Source: JBDSTZ01 sp039927975
GTDB lineage: Bacteria; Pseudomonadota; Gammaproteobacteria; Burkholderiales; Burkholderiaceae_D
DNA: 16,467 nt
Assembly (NCBI GenBank): GCA_039927975.1
Contig: JBDSTZ010000641.1
Span: 1 to 16,467, forward strand
Reading direction: 5' to 3'
A program made the translations under genes and the position numbers. Shown piece after piece: positions 8,939-15,035 of the stretch (position 1 is its first letter; each line of letters opens with the position of its first letter). The notes below the pieces were generated by a model, which did not search any database, had not been told where the DNA came from, and saw only the letters and a list, made by a program, of their open reading frames with translations.

Positions 8939-8964
8939 GGGGCCGCGATGCGGCCCCTTTTTTT
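8939..8964 (+). terminator. Intrinsic terminator of TBDR-B
   Basis: GGGGCCGC and GCGGCCCC form an 8-bp GC-rich stem with a GAT loop, followed directly by seven T residues (8958-8964). It lies 67 nt after the TBDR-B stop, a textbook rho-independent terminator. Confidence 0.92.
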
Positions 8965-9203
8965 GTCTGCGCATCGCGCGTTGGCCAGCACTGGCGTGCA
9001 GGCGTTGCGCGTGTCTGGCGACACCGTGCCGCTTGCGACGCACCCTGTTGTTTGGAGGCCGATATAGATGCCGGTCTCGGCAGGCAGGAGGAGGAGGCTC
9101 CACCGCTGCAGCCGGCGTTGGGCCATCGACGCTGGGCGGATCGGCACGCCCGATGACTTGCTGCGCACCGTCGTACTCGTCCGTAACGAGGAAGTGCCGT
9201 GCC

Positions 9204-9235
9204 AAAAAAAAGCCCGGACGCGCGAGCGGCCGGGC
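9204..9235 (-). terminator. Intrinsic terminator of TBDR-C
   Basis: On the minus strand GCCCGG and CCGGGC form the outer stem. It can be extended past one mismatch by a GCG/CGC inner stem around a 4-nt loop, and it is followed by eight T residues (complement of 9204-9211). It lies 64 nt beyond the TBDR-C stop. Confidence 0.9.
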
Positions 9236-9299
9236 CAATAATTTCAGCGTTTGGGCCCTGGCCGCGAAGCCAGGGGTACAGGAGGGGCGTGCGCCCCGC

Positions 9300-12200
9300 T
9301 TACAGCGACAAGGTGCGCAGCGTCACGCCGAACACGATGCGGCGGCCGGCGTAGAAATCGCTGATCGGCGCCACGTTGCCGTTGCCCAGGCGGGAATACT
9401 CGCCGTGACTTCTGCCGCCACGGCCCAGGCCCAGGTTGCGGCCTTCCAGAAACAGTTCGACACCATTCTTGAACTTGTAGGCCATCTTGCCGTCGACATA
9501 GCGCTCCGGATTGGTGAAGATCGGATAGCCCGGGTTGAACGGCTGGCCGTTGTACGGCACCCCGTTGGCGGCGTAGTTGCGGATGTTGCCGTCAGTCGAG
9601 CATGGCGTGTAGCAGACGTATTTCTGCGCCACGAACTGCAATGCCAGCCGCGCTGAGAAGGCGCCGTCGTCATACCAGAGCGAGGTGTTGTACGAATACT
9701 TCGGCTCGCCGGCCAGCGGCAGCTCGTTACCCGACTCGAGCTCGTAAATCGGCACCGGATTGCCATCCGAGCGCACCTTGGTGTAGTTGACGTCGACACC
9801 GGTGTACTTGAGGAGCCAGGGCAGGGAGGTGAAGGCGGTTTTGATGCTCGCCTCGAAGCCCCGGCGGGTCGACGGATCGGCATTGGTCCAGCGGTTGTAG
9901 GTGAACTCCACATCGTCGAGCGAGGCGCCGGTGCGAGGATCGACCAGTCCGCTGCCGGCGAACACCTTCTCGTTGTAGACCGTCTCGGACTTGTTCGGCG
10001 CGCCGACCCGGCCTTCCTGCTTGAAGATCGACGCGGTAAACATGGTGTCCTTGTTGACAAACCATTCCAGGCTCAGGTTCTGGTTGAGGTTCGATTGCGC
10101 CTTCAGGCCGGGGTTGCCGAAGGTCGAGCCGGTGCACTTCTGATCCGATTCCGAACCGTCCGAATCGGCCGGGTTGAATTCGTTGCGCGCGTCGTACACG
10201 CAGGTACCGGTCGGCAGCATCCTTCCCAGATCGGGCCGGCGTGTCGTCTTGGCGCGGTTGTAGCGCAGCACCAGCTTGTTGGGCACCGCCCACAGCGCCA
10301 CGTTATATATCGGCATGAAGTCGCTGTTGTCGGCGCTGACGGCGGTGTTCTTGCGCACCGTGGTGGTGGTCGCGTTCTGGGTTGGCTGCGCCGGATTGTA
10401 GATCGTGCCCGGATTTTGCGTCACGCTCGAGAAGGTCAGCGAACCGACCCCGGTGCCGGTGGTCTTGACCAGGCGGTAGCCGATATTGCCCTGCAACTCC
10501 ATGCCGAACGGCAGCGAACGCTTGCTGAAGGGCAGGTGGTCGATCTCGAAGTCGGCGCTGACATACGCGGCGGTGACTTTTTCGGAAATGCGCGAGATCG
10601 GTTGATCGTACACATTGCCGTCGCTCGCCACGCACGACTTGATGCAGTCCAGGTTGTAGTTGGGCACCCCGGTCATCGCGAACAGCTTGTCGATGTCGAA
10701 GGTTTTCCAGCCATTCGTCAAGGTCGCGGGCCGGCCCTTGGCGCCCGCGTAGAACTGGGCGTTCGGTTCGACCACCAGGGTCTTGGCGATCATGTCGACG
10801 AACTGCGCTTTCGTCACGGTGACGGTGCCGGTCGGGTCGCCGATGAACTGGCTCGGCACATAACCGTACTGGCAGGCCCGCCCGCCAGGCGCCAGCGAGC
10901 CCGGGGTGTCTTCACACACCTGCAGCTTGGTGCGCGGCCGGTTGTTCGGCAGAACGATTGGCGCCTCGTAGCCGGGCTGGCCGTAAGTGCCGACCTGATC
11001 CTTGATATTCAGGCCGCCGATACCCCAGGCGTTGAACGAGGTGGTGGCGGTGCGCATGCCGGCCTTGACCGTCGTCACGTAGGGAATCTTCTCGTTGAGC
11101 GAGTAGGTCAGGTCGAACTTGGCCGACTTTTCCTGCGATTCGCGAATGCCCTGGTTCTGCATCGTCAATTCGGTCGTGCCGGACAGCTTCGGCATTTGCG
11201 CCGCCGTATAGGCTGGCGACGGCGTGATCACGGTCGGGCCGGCCACGACCGCGTTCAGGCCAGCCGTCTGCGTCACCGCCACCGGGGCGAACTTGGTCGG
11301 GTCGTTGACGTCGAACGTGACACCCGGGTAGGACGGATTGAACAGCAGATTCTGGTCGGCCTCGAAGTTGACCAGGCCCACCTTGAAGAAGGCGCCGAAA
11401 CGCTTGTCGATGCGCGAGAATTCCGAAATCGCGTTACCGACCAGGAATTCGATCTTCAGCCCGCCGTTGCGGTAGGTGCCGCCGGCCTGCATGTATTCGG
11501 AGGTGGTGCGGATGCGCGACAGTGCTTGCTCGATGCCGTAGCCGCCGTCGACGATCGCGTAGTTGGTCACGTGATGGCTGGAGTCGACCTTGATCGAGCT
11601 GGGCACCACGTTCGAGGTGAAGCCGGTGACGGCCGGTCCGGCGCCGTAGTTCATGCTGTAGCCGTAAGGGTAGGCGAACAGCTGGTCGGGGTTGCTGGCG
11701 CTGGCCGGCGCGGCGGTGCGCACGCCGTTGACGTCGAGGAACGAGCCGCCCCGGTTGATCGAAATTTCGCCCGAATTGAGAATCCCGAAGTAATCGTCGA
11801 CCTCGCGCTTGTTGCGGTTGAATTTGGCGTACACCGACAGATTGTTGTTGACCTTGAAGTCCAGTCGCAGATCGCCGCCCAGGCGCTTGTCGACCTGGCG
11901 CTTGACGATATTGCGGTTCAGGGAAGGGGTGTAGTCATTCCACTGGTTCAGGCAGGTCTGCTGTTCCTGGCCGCGCGCGTTTTGCGCGTTGGTCCTGTTC
12001 GAGGTCGACATCGGCGCCAGGTCGGTCGTGGTCAGATTCGGGAAAATCTGCATACACTCGGCTTTGCTTTTTGCCGCGGCCGACTTGGTCACCAGCGACA
12101 AAGGCGATTCACCGGTGTAGATGCCGGCGCCGGAGCCGAAGGTCACCTTGGTCGTCGCCGTTGGCAATACCGTGGCCGGATTGTAGGTGTAGGTCTTCTC

Positions 12201-13025
12201 GGGCGAATTGTCGAAGTCCATATTGCGGTAGTAGCCGATGCTGCCGCCGCCGCCGCCATTGTTGAAGGAGTGGCTTTCGTTGCTCGCCGCCGATTTCGTC
12301 GCGTTGAGCAAAATGCCGAGCCGGTTGTCGAGGAATTTGTTCGACAACACCAGGTTCAAGTCCGGCGAGATTTGCTTGTTCAGCGAGCCTTGCGAGGCGC
12401 TCACGCGCACCGAGGCGTACGGCTTCTTGAAGTCGAGGCCGGTGCGCGTCTTGATGATCACGCCGCCGCCGAGCGAGCCTTCGGTCATGTCGGCGGTCGA
12501 GCCTTTGACCACGTCGACGCTCTTGATGAGGTCCGACGACAGTTCGCGCAACTCGACCCCGCGGCCGCTGCCGCCGCCGTTCAGGTCGGTGCCGCCGGCC
12601 ACCTGCACGCCCTGGCCGTCCAGTTCGATGCGCAGATCTTCGGAGGCGCCGCCGCGAATCTGGATCGCGCCGCCTTCGCCATAGTCGCCGCGCGCGATCG
12701 ACACGCCGGCAATGCGCGAAATCGCTTCGCCGATATTTCGGTCGGGGAAAGCGCCGACGTCTTCCGCGATGATCGAATCCTGGGCGGTGGCGGCGTTCTT
12801 TTTGCGCGCGATGGCGTTTTGCTGGGATTGGCGGGCGCCCACCACCAGCACTGTCATGACTTCATCCTTGGCCGCCGCGGCTTCTTCGCGCCTTGGCGCC
12901 GCTGCGGCTGCAGGTTTGGTTTCCTGCGCCAGGGCGGCGTGGCTGCTGATCAAGGAAGCTAGCGCTACCGAGACCGCGTAACTCATGCGATTGATCTTGA
13001 TGTGTTGTGTCGAATGTCTACTCAC
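9300..13025 (-). CDS. TonB-dependent outer-membrane receptor, TonB-Xanth-Caul type (TBDR-C)
   Basis: A 1241-residue paralogue of the other two receptors. It has a signal peptide of about 33 residues (cleavage near ALA, before QE), a TonB-box-like DEVMTVLVVGA, and a plug with AEDVGAFPDRNIGEAISR, IQIRGGASEDLRIELDGQGV and SLGGGVIIKTRTG. The barrel ends at GRRIVFGVTLRTLSL. Within the plug, the NGPDLTR of A and B is replaced by GASEDLR, so the motif preceding the DGQGV turn is the most divergent part. Five cysteine pairs (324/358, 704/718, 794/798, 942/964, 1138/1142) and DSDGSESD (954-961) are retained. Start GTG, with AGGAG 7 nt upstream. It is divergent from the enzyme gene at 13791 and so the receptor most directly linked to the pectin enzymes. 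Confidence 0.95.
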   Translation of the reverse strand: MSRHSTQHIKINRMSYAVSVALASLISSHAALAQETKPAAAAAPRREEAAAAKDEVMTVLVVGARQSQQNAIARKKNAATAQDSIIAEDVGAFPDRNIGEAISRIAGVSIARGDYGEGGAIQIRGGASEDLRIELDGQGVQVAGGTDLNGGGSGRGVELRELSSDLIKSVDVVKGSTADMTEGSLGGGVIIKTRTGLDFKKPYASVRVSASQGSLNKQISPDLNLVLSNKFLDNRLGILLNATKSAASNESHSFNNGGGGGSIGYYRNMDFDNSPEKTYTYNPATVLPTATTKVTFGSGAGIYTGESPLSLVTKSAAAKSKAECMQIFPNLTTTDLAPMSTSNRTNAQNARGQEQQTCLNQWNDYTPSLNRNIVKRQVDKRLGGDLRLDFKVNNNLSVYAKFNRNKREVDDYFGILNSGEISINRGGSFLDVNGVRTAAPASASNPDQLFAYPYGYSMNYGAGPAVTGFTSNVVPSSIKVDSSHHVTNYAIVDGGYGIEQALSRIRTTSEYMQAGGTYRNGGLKIEFLVGNAISEFSRIDKRFGAFFKVGLVNFEADQNLLFNPSYPGVTFDVNDPTKFAPVAVTQTAGLNAVVAGPTVITPSPAYTAAQMPKLSGTTELTMQNQGIRESQEKSAKFDLTYSLNEKIPYVTTVKAGMRTATTSFNAWGIGGLNIKDQVGTYGQPGYEAPIVLPNNRPRTKLQVCEDTPGSLAPGGRACQYGYVPSQFIGDPTGTVTVTKAQFVDMIAKTLVVEPNAQFYAGAKGRPATLTNGWKTFDIDKLFAMTGVPNYNLDCIKSCVASDGNVYDQPISRISEKVTAAYVSADFEIDHLPFSKRSLPFGMELQGNIGYRLVKTTGTGVGSLTFSSVTQNPGTIYNPAQPTQNATTTTVRKNTAVSADNSDFMPIYNVALWAVPNKLVLRYNRAKTTRRPDLGRMLPTGTCVYDARNEFNPADSDGSESDQKCTGSTFGNPGLKAQSNLNQNLSLEWFVNKDTMFTASIFKQEGRVGAPNKSETVYNEKVFAGSGLVDPRTGASLDDVEFTYNRWTNADPSTRRGFEASIKTAFTSLPWLLKYTGVDVNYTKVRSDGNPVPIYELESGNELPLAGEPKYSYNTSLWYDDGAFSARLALQFVAQKYVCYTPCSTDGNIRNYAANGVPYNGQPFNPGYPIFTNPERYVDGKMAYKFKNGVELFLEGRNLGLGRGGRSHGEYSRLGNGNVAPISDFYAGRRIVFGVTLRTLSL

Positions 13026-13032
13026 TGACTCT

Positions 13033-13037
13033 CTCCT
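13033..13037 (-). promoter_or_regulatory. Ribosome binding site setting the GTG start of TBDR-C
   Basis: AGGAG on the minus strand, then the 7-nt spacer AGAGTCA and GTG. The geometry is the same as in the two paralogues, with one base change in the spacer. Confidence 0.85.
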
Positions 13038-13081
13038 AAATGGCCGATTGACCCGTTTTTATAAGTTTTGCGCTGGCTGAT

Positions 13082-13116
13082 ACCAGTCTCCACCGCCGTG
13101 CGGCGGAGGTGCTGGT
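13082..13116 (-). promoter_or_regulatory. Imperfect inverted repeat in the TBDR-C leader
   Basis: An inner stem CCGCCG/CGGCGG (13093-13098, 13101-13106) with a 2-base centre is embedded in an outer ACCAG/CTGGT pair (13082-13086, 13112-13116). It lies just downstream of the putative -10 element, so at least the inner hairpin would be at the mRNA 5' end. It could equally be a DNA operator overlapping the transcription start. Confidence 0.45.
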
Positions 13117-13118
13117 CG

Positions 13119-13149
13119 ATTCTAATTGTGCAGACACGATTACGTACAA
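13119..13149 (-). promoter_or_regulatory. Putative promoter of TBDR-C
   Basis: On the minus strand TAGAAT (13124-13119) matches five of six -10 positions, and a weak -35-like TTGTAC (13149-13144) lies 19 bp upstream. The -10 is 93 nt before the start codon, comparable to the paralogues. The -35-like hexamer touches the palindrome at 13149-13164, consistent with regulated use. Confidence 0.35.
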
Positions 13150-13164
13150 TACCGAAATCGGTAT
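13149..13164. promoter_or_regulatory. 16-bp perfect palindrome, candidate operator
   Basis: ATACCGA, AA, TCGGTAT: a perfect 7-bp inverted repeat with a 2-bp centre, typical in size for a dimeric helix-turn-helix regulator. It abuts the putative -35 region of TBDR-C in the divergent region shared with the glycoside hydrolase gene. No regulator gene is in the window, so the binding protein is unknown. It could also form a hairpin, but it is not followed by a T-run. Confidence 0.5.
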
Positions 13165-13323
13165 CTGTCGGGCCGGCGGGGGTATTACGGGAAAATGAAG
13201 AAATTGGAGGGGGTGGCGGTTTCGTTACAACTAGTTACTAATGTAAATCGGCGAACACGTCGCCAAATATATGCTAACAGCGCTCAAAAGATTCTATCGT
13301 GTCCTCTTTCTATTGGGAGGAAA

Positions 13324-13350
13324 ATGACTAAAAAACAGCCTGTTCAATAA
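13324..13350 (+). CDS. Tiny ORF (MTKKQPVQ), possible leader peptide
   Basis: ATG followed by seven sense codons and TAA, with GGGAGG at 13315-13320, a strong but closely spaced ribosome site (3 nt). It ends 99 nt before a plus-strand intrinsic terminator, as a leader peptide or a small transcript would. There is no run of regulatory codons as in amino-acid attenuators. It may be chance; an ORF this short cannot be judged from one genome. Confidence 0.2.
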   Translation: MTKKQPVQ

Positions 13351-13449
13351 TTTTTCAAGCACAGACGCAACCTGTCCACGTATTCCGTTTTTAAAGCGAA
13401 GCATATCAAGATCGATAGGTTGGGCGCATTATCGACATTCCATTGCCCG

Positions 13450-13479
13450 CTTTGCCTAAAAAATAGGCGAAGAGTTTTT
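13450..13479 (+). terminator. Orphan plus-strand intrinsic terminator
   Basis: CTTTGCCTA and TAGGCGAAG pair as a 9-bp stem with one T-G wobble around an AAAAA loop, followed two bases later by TTTTT (13475-13479). A second, weaker hairpin, ACCGC-TCAAT-GCGGT (13489-13503), with a T-rich tail follows. No recognised plus-strand gene lies upstream, so it would end an unannotated short transcript or attenuate one running towards the hydrolase gene. Confidence 0.55.
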
Positions 13480-13790
13480 CGGCGGCTTACCGCTCAATGC
13501 GGTGATTGTTTTATTGCCTGTGACATATGTGCAACGCCAGGGGCGGGGGCGTCGCCCGGATGAACTCCCTTGACGGTCCGCTCGCCCCAAAACGCGCAAG
13601 TGATAGCGCGATCCAACACCGGCGGCTTTCACGGCGCAATATCGCGGCGACCGCGCCCGGCCTTTTTTCTGGCCGCTTGCGGGCAGCGGCCTGCCCCGTG
13701 TATTGTCTTGCCACTGCCGCGTCGCAAGACGCCGATCAATCGACGGGCGGCAAGCGACCAGCCATGTACAAGACTTCAAATGGAGTACCG

Positions 13791-14849
13791 ATGTTCAAAA
13801 CATTCTTCCACTGCGGCACGGCTGTGTTAATCCTCGGACTGCTTGCCCCGGTCGCGCATGCGAAGCCGCTTGCAGTGCCGCCGGCCGTCGCGCCCGCCGC
13901 CGCGCCGCGCCAGGCGGCCAAGCCCCTGTTTGTCGACCCGGTCTACGACGGCGCCGCCGACTCGGTGGTGCTGAAGAACCCGGCCAACGGCCGCTGGACC
14001 ATGTTCTATACGAATCGCCGCGCCAACATGCCAGGACTTCCCGGCGTGGCCTGGGTGCACGGCACCCGCATCGGCATCGCCGAGTCCAGCGACCAGGGCG
14101 CCACCTGGCAATACGCCGGCACCGCCGACATCGAACTGCCGCCCGAACTGGGCGGCGCCGACGCCACCCACTGGGCACCCGAGATCGTCCGCGCCGACGA
14201 CGGCGTCTACCACATGTACCTGACCGTGGTGCCGGGCGTATTCGCCGACTGGCGGCATCCACGCCACATCGTCCACCTGACCAGCCGCGACCTGCGCGCC
14301 TGGCGCCACGCAGAAGTACTCAAGCTGGCCAGCGACCGCGTCATCGACGCCTGCGTCGCCCGCATGCCCGACGGCAGCTGGCGCATGTGGTACAACAACG
14401 AGCGCGACCACAAATCGATCTACTACGCCGACAGTGCGGACCTGCGCACCTGGACCGACCGTGGTCGCGCCGTGGGCGACCAGAGCGGGGAGGGGCCCAA
14501 AGTGTTCCGCTGGCACGACAGCTGGTGGATGATCACCGATGTCTGGCGCGGCCTGGCGGTGTACCGCTCGGCCGATGCCCTCAACTGGAAACGCCAGCCC
14601 GACAACCTGCTGCAGATCCCCGGCAAGGGCGCCGACGACCAGGTCATCGGCGGCCATGCCGACGTGGTGGTGGCCGGCCAGCGCGCCTACTTGTTTTACT
14701 TCACCCATCCCGGCCGCCAGGGGCCCGACGCCAGGAATGACGGCGTGGCCCAGCGCCGCAGCGTGATCCAGATGACCGAGCTGAAACAGCAGGGCGAATG
14801 GCTCTCCGCCGAGCGCGACGTGGCGGTTCGGCCGAGCATGGATGACTGA
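13791..14849 (+). CDS. Exported GH43/GH117-type beta-propeller glycoside hydrolase-like protein
   Basis: A 352-residue protein with a clear signal peptide (cleavage after AHA, residue 24) and a Pro/Ala-rich linker to about 45. The rest reads as a five-bladed beta-propeller. Features seen: AADSVVLKNPANGRW (55-69) in the place of the GH43 first-blade Asp (D57); WVHGTRIGIAESSDQG (88-103), ending in an Asp-box SSDQGATW (99-106); HWAPEIVRADDGVYHMYLT (127-145); VIDACVARMPDGSW (184-197) matching the GH43 second Asp (D186); and GEGPKVFRW (233-241) matching the GH43 acid Glu (E234). The ATG at 13791 is chosen because GGAG lies 5 nt upstream and the signal peptide starts there; longer readings back to 13527 or 13764 add unlikely sequence. 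It probably trims oligosaccharides in the periplasm. Family assignment beyond the GH43/GH117 fold, and the substrate, remain open. Confidence 0.8.
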   Translation: MFKTFFHCGTAVLILGLLAPVAHAKPLAVPPAVAPAAAPRQAAKPLFVDPVYDGAADSVVLKNPANGRWTMFYTNRRANMPGLPGVAWVHGTRIGIAESSDQGATWQYAGTADIELPPELGGADATHWAPEIVRADDGVYHMYLTVVPGVFADWRHPRHIVHLTSRDLRAWRHAEVLKLASDRVIDACVARMPDGSWRMWYNNERDHKSIYYADSADLRTWTDRGRAVGDQSGEGPKVFRWHDSWWMITDVWRGLAVYRSADALNWKRQPDNLLQIPGKGADDQVIGGHADVVVAGQRAYLFYFTHPGRQGPDARNDGVAQRRSVIQMTELKQQGEWLSAERDVAVRPSMDD

Positions 14850-15035
14850 AACAAGGGTCTCGTCGGTACAAGTGGTTTGACTGTACGTACGCAGCAGATG
14901 TCTGGTAATTGCGACGCAAATGCGCTCATTTTGCTGATTCTTTCTGCGCCGCGCCAGTTCTGCGGCGCCGACCTGCATAGAATGGCAAACCCCTGTGTTC
15001 AGCGGGGTGGACGCTGACGTTGACGAGGACCTTCC
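14850..15035 (+). other. Gap between hydrolase and lyase genes
   Basis: 186 nt. It contains a GCGCCGC/GCGGCGC hairpin (14946-14968) without a T-run, an ACCCC/GGGGT inverted repeat (14989-15008), and a TTGACT (14877-14882) without a well-spaced -10 partner. No true terminator is seen, so read-through from the hydrolase gene into the lyase gene is possible, but an own promoter cannot be excluded. Confidence 0.5.

Larger units (their letters stand above)
8872..9299. other. Convergent intergenic region between TBDR-B and TBDR-C
   Basis: It holds the two terminators and, inside each, extra hairpins. After TBDR-B come CGCGCTTG/CAAGCGCG (8880-8903) and TCGCCC-GCAA-GGGCGA (8915-8930). After TBDR-C, read on the minus strand, come a GGGGC/GCCCC hairpin (9284-9297) and CCCTGGC/GCCAGGG (9256-9275). 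The middle part, about 8965-9203, shows no supportable gene on either strand; its open frames are low-complexity and lack start signals. Confidence 0.65.
13026..13790. other. Divergent intergenic region between TBDR-C and the glycoside hydrolase gene
   Basis: The 765-nt region holds the TBDR-C leader and promoter, the operator-like palindrome, a nine-codon ORF, a plus-strand terminator and the hydrolase leader. A GGCGA/TCGCC hairpin lies at 13250-13264, and a GTCTTGC/GCAAGAC inverted repeat with a 12-nt loop lies at 13705-13730, 60 nt before the hydrolase start. No convincing sigma-70 promoter was found for the hydrolase gene. Confidence 0.6.

Noticed and set aside
6532..9168. Open frame of 878 codons antisense to TBDR-B
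   Set aside because: Composition typical of an antisense shadow (Arg/Val/Gly/Ala/His-rich). It runs across both hairpin terminator regions and has no recognisable family motif.
8965..9203. Possible gene remnant between the two terminators
   Set aside because: Frames on both strands are short and low-complexity with no start signals or family motif.
10095..12962. Open frame of 955 codons antisense to TBDR-C
   Set aside because: Same shadow effect; receptor motifs on the minus strand are unambiguous.
13527..13790. Upstream extension of the hydrolase reading frame
   Set aside because: It would bury the signal peptide behind 88 Arg/Ala-rich residues. The ATG at 13791 has its own GGAG and an immediate signal peptide.
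14946..14968. GCGCCGC/GCGGCGC hairpin as a terminator after the hydrolase gene
   Set aside because: No T-run follows on either strand; it is a plain GC-rich inverted repeat.
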